A DNA stretch of 64,000 nucleotides from Serratia silvae (GCF_023282985.1 NZ_JAGQDC010000007.1:1-64000), one strand, 5' to 3'; counted from the first letter of the stretch, positions 31,850-41,096 are shown. Numbers and translations are program-made. The notes: a model not told the origin generated them from the sequence alone.

Positions 31850-32736
31850 GCACAGAGACCTTTATCCGCCCCGAACTCAATGTGGATGACGTATCGGTCA
31901 CCTATAACAACGGCCATACGGCGATCCATAACGCCAGCTTTACCCTGAGCGGGGGTTCGATTTGTGCGCTGGTGGGAGTTAACGGCAGCGGAAAATCGAC
32001 CCTCTTCAAAAGCATCATGGGCCTGGTAAAACCGACATCTGGCCAGGTGATGCTTAGCGGGCAACCGGTTGTCGCCGCACTGAAGAAAAATATTATCGCC
32101 TACGTGCCGCAGACCGAAGAGGTTGACTGGAACTTCCCGGTGCTGGTGGAAGACGTGGTGATGATGGGCCGCTACGGCAAAATGAACTTCTTGCGCATTC
32201 CTACTAACGAAGATCGGCTGCGGGTCGATAAGGCGCTGGAGCGCGTTGGCCTGAGTGAGCTACGTAGCCGACAGATCGGCGAGCTTTCCGGCGGGCAAAA
32301 AAAGCGCGTATTCCTGGCTCGTGCGCTGGCTCAGCAGGGAACGGTGCTGCTGCTTGATGAGCCTTTTACCGGCGTGGATGTCAAAACCGAGAACGCTATT
32401 ATCGAGCTGTTACGCTCGCTGCGCGATGAAGGCCACCTGATCCTGGTATCGACCCACAACCTCGGTAGCGTACCGGAATTTTGCGATCGGGTGATCCTGA
32501 TTAACCGTACCGTGCTGGCCGCCGGGCCGCTCGAAACCACCTTCACGCAAAGCAATCTGGAACTGGCGTTCGGTGGCGTATTGCGCCATATCAACCTCTC
32601 AGGGCCCGATCTGCACGATGACAACGATCCCCGCACCGTGACGGTAATCACCGATGACGAGCGCCCTGCGGTGTTTTATGGCCATACCAAGAGCGATCCT
32701 CCGGCGCAAAGCCAGCAAAAGGAGAATAACCCCTGA
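31846..32736 (+). CDS. sitB: SitB, Mn/Fe ABC importer ATPase
   Basis: 296-residue ABC ATPase. Walker [10 protein letters not shown] near 44-52, signature LSGGQKKR, Walker B VLLLDEPF and switch THN are intact. The C-terminal tail after the ATPase fold is extended and rich in acidic residues. Second gene of the operon; overlaps sitA by 4 bp and sitC by 1 bp. Confidence 0.93.
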   Translation: MSTETFIRPELNVDDVSVTYNNGHTAIHNASFTLSGGSICALVGVNGSGKSTLFKSIMGLVKPTSGQVMLSGQPVVAALKKNIIAYVPQTEEVDWNFPVLVEDVVMMGRYGKMNFLRIPTNEDRLRVDKALERVGLSELRSRQIGELSGGQKKRVFLARALAQQGTVLLLDEPFTGVDVKTENAIIELLRSLRDEGHLILVSTHNLGSVPEFCDRVILINRTVLAAGPLETTFTQSNLELAFGGVLRHINLSGPDLHDDNDPRTVTVITDDERPAVFYGHTKSDPPAQSQQKENNP

Positions 32737-33599
32737 TGCTCGAGATCCTGTTGCAACCGTTCAACTACAACTACATGGTCAAGGCGATGTGGGTCAGCGC
32801 CATTGTCGGTGCGGCCTGCGCTTTTCTGTCGGCGTATCTGATGCTGAAAGGCTGGTCGTTGATGGGGGATGCGCTTTCCCACTCCGTGGTGCCTGGCGTG
32901 GCCGGTGCCTATGCCCTCGGCCTGCCCTATGCAGCCGGTGCGTTTTTCACCGGCATGTTGGCCGCGCTGGCAATGACGTTGGTACGCCACGTCACCCGCC
33001 TGCGTGAAGATGCGATTATCGGCTTTATTTTCTCCACCTTTTTCGCCGTCGGCCTGTTGATCATTTCGCTCAATCCCACTTCGGTGAACGTGCAGTCGAT
33101 CATCTTCGGCAACATTCTCGGTATCGCAGATGAAGACGTGTTGCAGGTGGAAATTATTATCGGCGTTTCGTTGCTGATCTTATGCCTGGTGTGGAAAGAC
33201 CTGCTGGCAGTATTTTTTGACGAAAACCACGCGGTATCAATTGGGCTTTCGCCATTAAAGCTGAAGATCCTGTTCTTTACCCTGCTTAGCGCCTGTACCG
33301 TGGCCGCGCTGCAAACCGTCGGTGCCATTCTGGTGATCGCTATGGTGATAACCCCCGGTGCCACCGCCTATCTGCTGACCGACCGTTTTGGCCGGCTGGT
33401 AATTATCGCCATCGCCATCGGTGCCTTGACCAGCGGCCTGGGCGCTTACCTCAGCTTTTTCGTCGACGGAGCAACCGGCGGCGTGATCGTCACGCTGCAA
33501 ACGCTGGTGTTCCTGGCGGCCTTCCTGTTCGCACCGAAGCACGGACTGTTAGCCTCAAAACGCCGTGCAACCCATGGCAACTCTCCGGAGGGCAACTGA
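32736..33599 (+). CDS. sitC: SitC, Mn/Fe ABC importer permease
   Basis: 287-residue ABC-3 family permease with about eight hydrophobic helices. Characteristic segments are AYLMLKGWSLMGDALSHSVVPG near the N-terminus and TVGAILVIAMVITPGATAYLLTDRFG. Pairs with SitD, with which it shares the GWSLMGDA motif. Overlap of one base with both neighbours shows tight coupling. Confidence 0.93.
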   Translation: MLEILLQPFNYNYMVKAMWVSAIVGAACAFLSAYLMLKGWSLMGDALSHSVVPGVAGAYALGLPYAAGAFFTGMLAALAMTLVRHVTRLREDAIIGFIFSTFFAVGLLIISLNPTSVNVQSIIFGNILGIADEDVLQVEIIIGVSLLILCLVWKDLLAVFFDENHAVSIGLSPLKLKILFFTLLSACTVAALQTVGAILVIAMVITPGATAYLLTDRFGRLVIIAIAIGALTSGLGAYLSFFVDGATGGVIVTLQTLVFLAAFLFAPKHGLLASKRRATHGNSPEGN

Positions 33600-34459
33600 T
33601 GGAATTCCTGTTGCAATGGCTCTCTGAGCCGTTCGCCTATCCCTTTATGCAGCGCGCCATCATCGCGGCCATCGTCACCGGCGTAGTTTGCGCCGTGCTG
33701 TCTTGTTATCTGGTGTTGAAAGGCTGGTCATTGATGGGCGATGCCATCTCTCACGCCGTGCTACCCGGCATCGTGTTGGCCTTTGTGTTCAGTATTCCGC
33801 TGGCGATTGGCGCATTTCTTTCCGGCATTTTCTGCGCGCTAGCGACGGGCTATCTGAAAGAGCACAGCCGAGTAAAGGAAGACACGGTGATGGGGATCGT
33901 GTTCTCCGGCATGTTTGCCTTTGGGCTGGTGCTGTTTGCCCGCATCGATACCGATCAACACCTCAGCCATATCCTGTTCGGCAATATGCTGGGGATCACC
34001 GACGGTGAGCTGCGGCAAACGTTGTGGATCGCCGGGATCACGCTGGCGATCGTACTGCTCAAGCGCCAGGACTTTATGCTTTACTGTTTCGATCCCAACC
34101 ATGCGCGCGTCATCGGCCTGCCGGTGAAGTTACTGCACTACGGCTTACTGTGCCTGCTGGCATTAACCATTGTGGCCTCGCTACAGGCGGTGGGGGTGAT
34201 CCTGGTGATTGCGATGCTGATCGCACCGGGGATCATTGCGTTCACCCTGTGCCGCAGTTTCAACCGGATGCTGATCGTCGCCACCGTCGCTTCCGTTTTT
34301 TCCTGCGTACTGGGGACGCTGATCAGCTTTCATATCGATGGCGCAACCGGGCCGTGCATCGTGATCGTCCAGGCGTTGCTGTTTGTCATCGCCCTGCTCT
34401 ACAGCCACTTCAAACCCGTGCAACGCCACGAGAGCAACCTGGCTAAGGGCCATTCGTAG
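33599..34459 (+). CDS. sitD: SitD, Mn/Fe ABC importer permease
   Basis: 286-residue ABC-3 family permease, paralogue of SitC, with LKGWSLMGDAISHAVLPG and AVGVILVIAMLIAPGIIAFTL. Last gene of sitABCD. The gap of about 330 bp to yniA contains a strong GC hairpin repeat (34531-34563) and no gene. Confidence 0.93.
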   Translation: MEFLLQWLSEPFAYPFMQRAIIAAIVTGVVCAVLSCYLVLKGWSLMGDAISHAVLPGIVLAFVFSIPLAIGAFLSGIFCALATGYLKEHSRVKEDTVMGIVFSGMFAFGLVLFARIDTDQHLSHILFGNMLGITDGELRQTLWIAGITLAIVLLKRQDFMLYCFDPNHARVIGLPVKLLHYGLLCLLALTIVASLQAVGVILVIAMLIAPGIIAFTLCRSFNRMLIVATVASVFSCVLGTLISFHIDGATGPCIVIVQALLFVIALLYSHFKPVQRHESNLAKGHS

Positions 34460-34530
34460 GGACTGTCGTATGTGCTGATAAGAAACTTACCGCGCTGTTA
34501 CTCCTGACTTAACTCCATTCACCAACCCGC

Positions 34531-34563
34531 CCCCCCAACCCTCTCCTGGGGAGGGTTGGGGGG
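34531..34563. repeat. GC-rich hairpin repeat after sitD
   Basis: Two 16-base arms (34531-34546, 34548-34563) pair with one mismatch around a single T, giving a very stable hairpin with an AAAATCCC tail. This sequence type (CCCAACCCTCTCC...) resembles dispersed intergenic repeats in many genomes and may also stop sitABCD transcripts. Dispersal is inference. Confidence 0.7.
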
Positions 34564-34795
34564 AAAATCCCTTGTATGACGTTCCCCGCGTAAGAAGATA
34601 CTCAGCAAATTAGCCTGAACCGAGAGGCATTAAGCATAAGCGTACTTAAATTAATCAATAGCGTATATACTTTGACCAGACACGCGGCGATGATATTTTC
34701 GTCAATAGATGGCGCAGCTGTGCGCCACATCGTGTTTTCGCCGCAGGAAAGGCGCTAACCTAATGAAATCGCAGGCAACGCAGAAGGGGATTACT

Positions 34796-35665
34796 ATGTG
34801 GCAAGCCGTTAGCCGTCTGTTGAGTGAGCATCTTGGCAGCGCAGAAATCCGCGAAAGGACTGAACTGCCCGGGGGAGAAATCCACCCGGCGTGGCGCGTG
34901 AGTTACGGCGACAACGAGGTGTTTGTTAAATGCGATGCCCGCGAAATGCTGCCGATATTCACTGCGGAGGCCGATCAACTGGCCCTGTTGGCGCGCAGTA
35001 AGACCGTGAGAGTGCCCGAAGTATATGGGGTTGGCAGCGATCGCGATTACAGTTTTCTGCTGCTGGAATATCAACCCCTTAAACCGCTGGATGCGCACGG
35101 GGCGCACTGCCTCGGGCAACAACTGGCCCGCCTGCACCAGTGGAGCGAACAACCCCAGTTCGGCCTCGACTTCGATAACCATCTTTCCACCACGCCGCAG
35201 CCCAACGCCTGGCAACGCCGCTGGGCGGAATTTTTTGCCGAGCAGCGCATCGGTTGGCAGCTACAGCTGGCGGCGGAAAAGGGCATGACCTTCGGTGATA
35301 TCGACGAAATTATAGACGTGGTGTATCTGCGGTTGCAAAACCATCAGCCGCAGCCTTCCCTGCTGCACGGCGATTTGTGGCCAGCCAACTGTGCTCAGGC
35401 CGCAGATGGGCCTTTGCTGTTCGATCCAGCCTGTTACTGGGGCGACAGGGAGTGTGATTTGGCAATGCTGCCGCTTTATCCAGATTTGCCCGCCCAGATT
35501 TATGACGGCTATCAGCGCGTGTGGCCGCTGGAGGCAGGGTTTATCGAACGTCAGCCGCTGTATCAGCTTTATTACCTGCTCAACCGCAGCAACCTGTTTG
35601 GCGGCCAACATCTGGTCATGGCACAACGGGCCATCGACAATCTGCTCCACCCGGAAACGCTGTAA
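34796..35665 (+). CDS. yniA: YniA, fructosamine kinase family protein
   Basis: About 289 residues, fructosamine/ketosamine-3-kinase fold related to APH kinases. Catalytic loop SLLHGDLWPANC and metal site LLFDPACYWGDRECDLAM are present. Such enzymes phosphorylate ketoamines on glycated proteins so the sugar is lost. Start chosen at ATG 34796 (MWQAVSRLLSEHLG), which matches E. coli and has AGGGGA upstream; the frame opens 29 codons earlier. Confidence 0.92.
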   Translation: MWQAVSRLLSEHLGSAEIRERTELPGGEIHPAWRVSYGDNEVFVKCDAREMLPIFTAEADQLALLARSKTVRVPEVYGVGSDRDYSFLLLEYQPLKPLDAHGAHCLGQQLARLHQWSEQPQFGLDFDNHLSTTPQPNAWQRRWAEFFAEQRIGWQLQLAAEKGMTFGDIDEIIDVVYLRLQNHQPQPSLLHGDLWPANCAQAADGPLLFDPACYWGDRECDLAMLPLYPDLPAQIYDGYQRVWPLEAGFIERQPLYQLYYLLNRSNLFGGQHLVMAQRAIDNLLHPETL

Positions 35666-35670
35666 ACAAT

Positions 35671-35692
35671 CAGGGCGCCAAATGGCGCCCTG
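35671..35692. terminator. Hairpin after yniA
   Basis: Perfect 10-bp stem CAGGGCGCCA-AA-TGGCGCCCTG 5 bp past the yniA stop. There is no T run, so it may end or protect the transcript rather than act as a classic terminator. It sits between convergent yniA and yniB. Confidence 0.55.
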
Positions 35693-35736
35693 ACGACATG
35701 CGGCGGCGCTACATGCGGCACCCGTTAATTTCAGAT

Positions 35737-36297
35737 CTAGGCCACTCCGGCCATTTGCCCTAGCAGCTTGAGCACAAAATAAGCCACCACCGCGATCACT
35801 ACCGGCAAAATATACAGCGGGAAGTATTGCAGCAAAATGGTATGGTGCGGCAACGTTACTCGCTCCTCCAATTGCGCACGCGTGTGCCCTTCGCTGCCCT
35901 TGGCCTGTTCCAGGATCATCTGATCTTCCAATCCCTCACGGATAAACCTCACCTGACGCGACATGCGCGCACCGGACGTCTGCAATGCCAAACCGACAAA
36001 GATCAGGAAATAGATGATGATAAACATCAGATTAGCGCCACTAAACAGGCTCTTATCCACATCCGGTACCGGTGAGTTGTACCAGAAAATATTCAGGAAT
36101 GGCGTATTGAAGCGCACCATATCGACCATGACGTGGACAAAATCCAGCATCACGGCGTTGATCCCTCTGGACTTCTCACTGTGTTGATAAACAAAACCCA
36201 GCAATGAAACCAGCGTTGAAAGTAACGCCGGGATGAAAACGACCCATCCGAAAATGCGTTTCAGAATGGCAACGCGCCCAGCCTGTTGATACGTCAT
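35737..36297 (-). CDS. yniB: YniB family inner-membrane protein
   Basis: 186-residue protein with three hydrophobic helices (about 15-37, 84-104 and 156-180) and a charged segment between the last two. It corresponds to E. coli YniB by position (between yniA and hxpB) and by N-terminal pattern. Function unknown. Convergent with yniA. Confidence 0.8.
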   Translation of the reverse strand: MTYQQAGRVAILKRIFGWVVFIPALLSTLVSLLGFVYQHSEKSRGINAVMLDFVHVMVDMVRFNTPFLNIFWYNSPVPDVDKSLFSGANLMFIIIYFLIFVGLALQTSGARMSRQVRFIREGLEDQMILEQAKGSEGHTRAQLEERVTLPHHTILLQYFPLYILPVVIAVVAYFVLKLLGQMAGVA

Positions 36298-36512
36298 GTG
36301 TTCCCCTTGTAAGCGACGTAACCGTTGTTGCGCTAAGTCTACCTGTAGTTAATGAAACTCGCCCACCGTTTTCTTCGTCTTCCTGTCTGAATCCAGTGAG
36401 ATCCTGTATTTTGGGAAATACACCCTAGGCCCGAAGGATGCAGCTGCCTGAACAAAGATGATAGAGTGGCGAAAACATTTTCTTTTACTGGTGCTGCAGG
36501 AGTTAATTGTTA

Positions 36513-37178
36513 ATGGCTTATTCGCAACGCATAGCAACCGCAATTTTTGATATGGACGGTCTACTGATCGATTCGGAACCCCTGTGGCTACAGGCGGAAA
36601 TGGACATCTTCAGCTCATTGGGGCTGGATCTGTCTGACCGTCACAAACTGCCGGATACGCTAGGTTTACGCATCGATCTGGTGGTACGGATGTGGTTCCA
36701 GGCCATGCCGTGGCAAGGGCCATCTCAGGAGGAAGTGGCTGGACGCATTATAGAGCGGGCCATCGAGTTGGTGCAGGAGAAGCGCCCGCTGCTGCCTGGG
36801 GTGCAACAAGCGCTGGAACTGTGCCGTAGCCTGGACCTGAACATTGGGCTGGCCTCCGCCTCTCCGCTACATATGCAGCAACAGGTGCTAAAGATGTTCG
36901 ATCTGGAGAGTTACTTCGACCAGTTGGTTTCGGCCGAATATCTGCCGTACAGCAAACCGCACCCAGAAGTCTATCTGATCGCGGCCGAGCGTCTGGGCAG
37001 CGACCCACAGCATTGCATTACTCTGGAAGACTCCTTCAACGGCATGATTGCTACCAAAGCGGCACGCATGAAGTCGATCGTGATCCCTGCGCACGAATAC
37101 AGCCAGGATCCGCGCTGGGCCTTGGCCGACCTTAAACTGCAAAGCCTCGAGCAGTTGACTGCCGCCCATCTGGCCTGA
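36513..37178 (+). CDS. hxpB: HxpB, hexitol phosphatase (HAD family)
   Basis: 221-residue HAD-like phosphatase, E. coli HxpB (YniC), which acts on 2-deoxyglucose-6-phosphate and hexitol phosphates. Motif I FDMDGLLIDSEPLW has Asp13 and Asp15; motif II LASASPLHM; motif III KPHPEVY; motif IV LEDSFNGMIA. Start placed at 36513 (MAYSQR), two codons inside the frame. A terminator follows at 37186-37211. Confidence 0.92.
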   Translation: MAYSQRIATAIFDMDGLLIDSEPLWLQAEMDIFSSLGLDLSDRHKLPDTLGLRIDLVVRMWFQAMPWQGPSQEEVAGRIIERAIELVQEKRPLLPGVQQALELCRSLDLNIGLASASPLHMQQQVLKMFDLESYFDQLVSAEYLPYSKPHPEVYLIAAERLGSDPQHCITLEDSFNGMIATKAARMKSIVIPAHEYSQDPRWALADLKLQSLEQLTAAHLA

Positions 37179-37185
37179 TCTTGAT

Positions 37186-37211
37186 GGCATCGGCCCTGCT
37201 GATGCCTTTTT
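37186..37211 (+). terminator. Terminator after hxpB
   Basis: GGCATC-GGCCCTGCT-GATGCC followed by TTTTTC, 8 bp after the hxpB stop. Confidence 0.75.
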
Positions 37212-37233
37212 CACTCCTCCACGCAACAAAATA

Positions 37234-37285
37234 AATAAAACATAATTTCATTTTAATTGAATTAAGATGCCATTCAAATTATGCT
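37234..37285 (+). promoter_or_regulatory. KdgR box and sigma-70 promoter
   Basis: AATAAAACATAATTTCATT (37234-37252) is a near match to the KdgR operator AATGAAACANTGTTTCATT. Just after it TTGAAT (37257-37262), a 17-bp spacer and TATGCT (37280-37285) form a plausible promoter. Downstream are a hairpin element and a kduD fragment; kduD is a classic KdgR target. kdgR itself is 3 kb to the right. Confidence 0.6.
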
Positions 37286-37294
37286 GATCACATA

Positions 37295-37365
37295 AAGAAA
37301 ACACCGGGCGATTCGGTGACACTGTCACTGCCACGCAGTAGCCTTCGTAAGCCCGGTGCTTTCTT
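37295..37365 (+). ncRNA. Candidate 71-nt hairpin RNA or relic element
   Basis: The arms 37295-37309 (AAGAAAACACCGGGC) and 37351-37365 (GCCCGGTGCTTTCTT) pair over 15 bp with one G-T wobble. Inside is a second palindrome GTGACA-C-TGTCAC (37316-37328). Transcription from the KdgR-box promoter would start at about 37292, right at the first arm, and the second arm ends in a U-rich stretch. This could be a small RNA, a leader structure or the scar of an insertion; expression is not shown. Confidence 0.35.
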
Positions 37366-37389
37366 CCCTCACGGTAAGAGAACAAATCT

Positions 37390-37560
37390 ATGATTCCCAG
37401 CAACTACGTACCGATGAAGACCGCACTTGAGTGTGTCCCCGCCGGACGCTGGGGCACACCGGATGACTCGATGGGCCCGATCGTCTTCCTCGCCTCGGCA
37501 GCGTCCGACTACGTTAATGGCTACACTCTCGCGATGGACGGCGACTGGTTGGCCCGCTGA
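37390..37560 (+). pseudogene. kduD 3' remnant (2-dehydro-3-deoxy-gluconate 5-dehydrogenase)
   Basis: A 56-codon frame whose last 40 residues, [20 protein letters not shown] then [18 protein letters not shown], are the C-terminus of KduD-type short-chain dehydrogenases. These proteins are about 250 residues, so the Rossmann and catalytic parts are gone. The first 16 codons have no clear match. KduD works in pectin and uronate breakdown under KdgR, which fits the KdgR-box promoter just upstream. Probably the relic of a deleted gene. Confidence 0.75.
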
Positions 37561-37596
37561 TCCCCACAGCAAACATCTCCTCCCCCGAATTTGAAC

Positions 37597-37620
37597 GGGT
37601 GCAGCAGGCGGCGCCCCTAC
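37597..37620 (+). repeat. Short dispersed hairpin repeat, copy 1
   Basis: GGGTGC-N8-GCGCCCCTAC; the ends pair (one G-T). Related copies lie at 41035, 62955 and, as a half copy, near 60043. It sits just after the kduD relic. Confidence 0.55.
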
Positions 37621-37741
37621 AATGACGAGTTTACCTGTATACTGTGTCCGTCAGACTCGAGGTTTCAACCCTTTGTAAAACGGCGTAAAATTAACAAATC
37701 GTTACAGGGTAACCGCTTCCGTTACTGTAAAAATTCCCATA

Positions 37742-37761
37742 TACTGGATAAATTAACAGTT
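37742..37761 (+). promoter_or_regulatory. LexA (SOS) box before ydjM
   Basis: TACTGGATAAATTAACAGTT fits the LexA operator CTG-N10-CAG with an AT-rich centre. It lies 21 bp before the ydjM ATG. In E. coli ydjM is an SOS gene, so the site is very likely used. Confidence 0.85.
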
Positions 37762-37782
37762 TAGTGGCCGGGATCTTGCAAC

Positions 37783-38331
37783 ATGACCGCGGAAGGACAT
37801 CTCATTTTCTCTGTTGCCTGCGCGATCTTTGCCAAGAAAGCGGAGGTGACTCCCGTGCTCGCCGCTGGCGATTGGTGGCACATCATTCCTGCCGCGCTAC
37901 TGACGTCACTGTTACCCGATATCGATCACCCTAAATCCATCCTGGGTCAACGCCTACGCTGGATCGCGGTTCCGATCTCGCGCGCCTTTGGCCACCGCGG
38001 TTTCACCCATAGCCTGCTGGCGATCGTCGGCGGCATGTGGTTATTTCAGCTTGAGGTGCCGCGCGGTTGGCCAATCCCCGCGGACGTGCTGCACGCCATG
38101 ATTATCGGTTATTTCAGCCACCTGCTGGCCGATATGCTAACCCCTGCCGGCGTGCCGTTGCTCTGGCCCTGCCGCTGGCGTTTCTGCCTACCGATATTGA
38201 ACTCACAAAAAGGCAATCAGCTGGAACGGGTGCTGTGTCTATGCCTGGTGGCTTTCGCCATTTACTGGCAAGGGGATTACACCCTTCCCGTGCAGTCATA
38301 TTTTGAGCAAATTAAAAATATCCGACTGTGA
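37783..38331 (+). CDS. ydjM: YdjM, SOS-induced inner-membrane metal-dependent hydrolase family
   Basis: 182-residue membrane protein. It follows E. coli YdjM from MTAEGHL through LPDIDHPKS, FGHRGFTHSLL and SHLLADMLTPAGVPLLWP. The histidine/aspartate motifs place it in the YdjM/LexA-binding hydrolase family; the activity is unknown. About 14 residues shorter than E. coli at the C-terminus. A LexA box precedes it. Confidence 0.92.
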   Translation: MTAEGHLIFSVACAIFAKKAEVTPVLAAGDWWHIIPAALLTSLLPDIDHPKSILGQRLRWIAVPISRAFGHRGFTHSLLAIVGGMWLFQLEVPRGWPIPADVLHAMIIGYFSHLLADMLTPAGVPLLWPCRWRFCLPILNSQKGNQLERVLCLCLVAFAIYWQGDYTLPVQSYFEQIKNIRL

Positions 38332-38515
38332 TCACAAAAAATCGACTGTTTTTCCGCCCATTGGCTCATAATATCGCCGATTTCAAGTCAAAAGTTATAT
38401 TAAATTCTTTTTAGATATAAGTGTGAGTCATCGCAAACTGTTACGATATTTACATCGCATTACATCGGTGCGTGGCACTTTTAATTATAAGAAAACAAGA
38501 TTGGAGACATTGGGG

Positions 38516-39907
38516 ATGAATCTACCGCTCGTATTAAACGTGCTGGTTTTTGCCGCCCTCCTTTTGCTGTTGGCGCAAACCCGCCATAAGCAATGGAGCC
38601 TGGCTAAAAAAGTGCTGGTCGGCCTGGCACTGGGTGTCGTGTTCGGTTTGGCACTGCAACTGATTTACGGCTCGGACAACCCAGTGCTGAAAGCGTCCAT
38701 CAGCTGGTTTAACATCGTCGGTAACGGCTATGTACAGCTGCTGCAAATGATCGTGATGCCGCTGGTTTTCGCCTCTATCCTTAGCGCGGTAGCCAAATTG
38801 CACAACGCTTCTTCGTTGGGCAAAATCAGCTTCCTGACCATTGGTACCCTGCTGTTTACCACGCTGATTGCCGCACTGGTTGGCGTATTGGTCACCAACC
38901 TGTTCGGGCTGACCGCAGAAGGTCTGGTCCAGGGTACGCAGGAGACCGCACGTCTGTCGGCGATCGAAACCAACTACGCAGGTAAAGTAGCCGATCTCAG
39001 TGTGCCACAATTGATCCTGTCATTCGTGCCGAAAAACCCATTTGCCGATCTGACTGGGGCCAACCCAACGTCCATCATCAGCGTAGTGATTTTCGCTGCT
39101 TTCCTGGGTGTGGCTTCGCTACAACTGCTCAAAGATGACCAGCCGAAAGGCCAGCGCGTGCTGGTAGCTATCGATACTCTGCAAGCCTGGGTGATGAAGC
39201 TGGTCCGTCTGGTGATGAAGCTGACGCCGTACGGCGTACTTGCGTTGATGACCAAGGTCGTTGCTGGCTCCAATATCCACGATATTATCAAGCTGGGCAG
39301 TTTTGTGGTTGCCTCTTACCTAGGTCTGGCGATCATGTTCGTGGTTCACGGACTGCTGCTGAGCTTCACCGGAGTTAACCCGCTGAAATTCTTCCGCAAG
39401 GCGTGGCCGGTGCTGACCTTTGCCTTCACCAGCCGCTCCAGCGCTGCCAGCATCCCGCTGAACGTGGAAGCGCAGACTCGCCGTCTGGGCGTGCCTGAGT
39501 CAATTGCCAGCTTCTCTGCTTCCTTTGGTGCCACCATTGGTCAGAATGGTTGTGCGGGTCTCTACCCAGCAATGCTGGCGGTGATGGTTGCGCCAACCGT
39601 AGGCATTAACCCGCTTGATCCACTGTGGATCGCGACGCTGGTCGGCATTGTTACCGTCAGTTCAGCCGGTGTTGCCGGTGTGGGTGGCGGCGCGACCTTC
39701 GCAGCGCTGATTGTACTGCCAGCGATGGGCCTGCCGGTGACCCTGGTCGCCCTGCTGATTTCGGTTGAACCGTTGATCGACATGGGCCGTACCGCGCTGA
39801 ACGTTAGTGGTTCGATGACCGCAGGTACCATCACCAGCCAACTGATGAAGCAGACCGACAAAACCATTATGGACAGCGAAGACGAAGCGGAACTGGCTCA
39901 CCGGTAA
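38516..39907 (+). CDS. tcyP: TcyP, L-cystine/cysteine sodium symporter
   Basis: 463-residue dicarboxylate/amino acid:cation symporter (DAACS) family protein, same length as E. coli TcyP (YdjN), importing L-cystine. Hallmarks: [32 protein letters not shown] (serine-rich re-entrant loop), and [11 protein letters not shown]-like [20 protein letters not shown]. Start at ATG 38516 after GGAG; the open frame reaches 31 codons upstream. A strong terminator follows. Confidence 0.95.
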   Translation: MNLPLVLNVLVFAALLLLLAQTRHKQWSLAKKVLVGLALGVVFGLALQLIYGSDNPVLKASISWFNIVGNGYVQLLQMIVMPLVFASILSAVAKLHNASSLGKISFLTIGTLLFTTLIAALVGVLVTNLFGLTAEGLVQGTQETARLSAIETNYAGKVADLSVPQLILSFVPKNPFADLTGANPTSIISVVIFAAFLGVASLQLLKDDQPKGQRVLVAIDTLQAWVMKLVRLVMKLTPYGVLALMTKVVAGSNIHDIIKLGSFVVASYLGLAIMFVVHGLLLSFTGVNPLKFFRKAWPVLTFAFTSRSSAASIPLNVEAQTRRLGVPESIASFSASFGATIGQNGCAGLYPAMLAVMVAPTVGINPLDPLWIATLVGIVTVSSAGVAGVGGGATFAALIVLPAMGLPVTLVALLISVEPLIDMGRTALNVSGSMTAGTITSQLMKQTDKTIMDSEDEAELAHR

Positions 39908-39930
39908 CCCTGGACAGATTCGCAAACTGA

Positions 39931-39957
39931 ACCGGCGCCCAGGCGCCGGTTTTTTTA
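39931..39957 (+). terminator. Terminator after tcyP
   Basis: ACCGGCGCC-CA-GGCGCCGGT followed by seven T, 24 bp past the tcyP stop: a textbook Rho-independent terminator. Confidence 0.92.
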
Positions 39958-40077
39958 TACTTGGCGTTTAGAGTCATCGTTAAGCGGTGAAGGTTTTACT
40001 GTGGTGAGATAGAGAAAGGTGAAGATGCAGAAACGTAGAGCCAAACGTACGTTTGGCCCTTAGCTATTCAGAAACGG

Positions 40078-40869
40078 TCAAAACGGATAGTCGTGATAAC
40101 CCATCTGCTCCGAAATCAGACGAGCGGCAGTGTGCAACTGTGCGACATAGCCCTCTTTGCCTTCTTCGGAGAAGCGGATGGTCGGGAAGGAGATGCTCAA
40201 GCCCGCGATCACCACGCCAAAACGGTCAAACACTGGCACCGCGATGCAGCGTAAGCCTTCTTCCTGTTCTTCGATATCTTCGCCAAATCCTTGTTCACGC
40301 ACCTTATCCAACAGCGGCAGTAATTCTGCGGCGCTGGCGATGGTGTGCGCAGTGCTACGGGTAAACTCGACGTGGGACAGAATCTCTTCCACTTCACCGC
40401 GATCGCACCAGGCTAGCAGGACTTTACCAATGGCAGTACTGTGTAGCGGGTTGCGGCGACCAATACGTGAATACATACGCAGGTTATACATGGAATCGAT
40501 TTTGTGGATATAGACGATGCTGTCTTCATCCAGCGCCCCCAGGTGGATGGTCTCACGCGTCTGGTTAGACAGTTCGCGCATCTGGATGTCCGCACTGCGG
40601 ATCAAATCGACGTTTTGCAGCGATTTGGCACCCAATTCAAACAGCTTTAGGGTCAGCGAATATTTCTCCGACTCCCCTTCCTGTGCGACATAACCCAGCG
40701 ACTTCATGGTTTGCAGGAAACGGTAAACGGTACTTTTGGACATCATTACCCGCTGAGAAAGCTCGGTAATGCCGATCTCGCGCTCATCACCCAGTGCCTG
40801 CAGGATGCCAAACACTTTCAGCACTGATGAAACGGAATCCGGTTGTTTGTCTAGATCTGCGTTAGCCAT
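40078..40869 (-). CDS. kdgR: KdgR, IclR-family repressor of pectin/KDG genes
   Basis: 263-residue IclR-family regulator. N-terminal winged helix (about 13-75) includes ITELSQRVMMSKSTVYRFLQTM; the C-terminal ligand domain contains CIAVPVFDRFGVVIAGLSIS. It matches KdgR of enterobacteria, which releases DNA on binding 2-keto-3-deoxygluconate. It stands downstream of htpX, as in E. coli. A putative target box lies at 37234-37252. Confidence 0.94.
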   Translation of the reverse strand: MANADLDKQPDSVSSVLKVFGILQALGDEREIGITELSQRVMMSKSTVYRFLQTMKSLGYVAQEGESEKYSLTLKLFELGAKSLQNVDLIRSADIQMRELSNQTRETIHLGALDEDSIVYIHKIDSMYNLRMYSRIGRRNPLHSTAIGKVLLAWCDRGEVEEILSHVEFTRSTAHTIASAAELLPLLDKVREQGFGEDIEEQEEGLRCIAVPVFDRFGVVIAGLSISFPTIRFSEEGKEGYVAQLHTAARLISEQMGYHDYPF

Positions 40870-41034
40870 GGTTAATACCTTAACTTAACTATTTTTGTTT
40901 TAGGAAATTTGAACAAGAGTTTCAGTATAATCGGAACATTTTACCCCACGCAATGGAGGTTGCGCAATATTCGCCATAATTGATGGGATTAGCGGCAGAT
41001 ATCCCACTGCTTTTACATTTAGCACAGAAACGGC

Positions 41035-41056
41035 GGGTGCATTCGGCGCCCCTACG
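41035..41056 (+). repeat. Short dispersed hairpin repeat, copy 2
   Basis: GGGTGC-ATTCG-GCGCCCCTACG between kdgR and htpX, same ends as the copies at 37597 and 62955. Confidence 0.55.
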
Positions 41057-41068
41057 AGCGAGCAATAG

Positions 41069-41096
41069 CAAAAACCCCGGCAAGCCAGGGTTTTTG
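41069..41096 (-). terminator. Terminator after htpX
   Basis: Minus strand AAAAACCCTGGC-TT-GCCGGGGTTTTT, 13 bp past the htpX stop, with U-rich tail on both strands. Confidence 0.85.

Noticed and set aside
40040-40057. Palindrome GCCAAACGTACGTTTGGC after kdgR
   Set aside because: Perfect palindrome, but no T run; could be a weak terminator or chance, so not listed as a feature.
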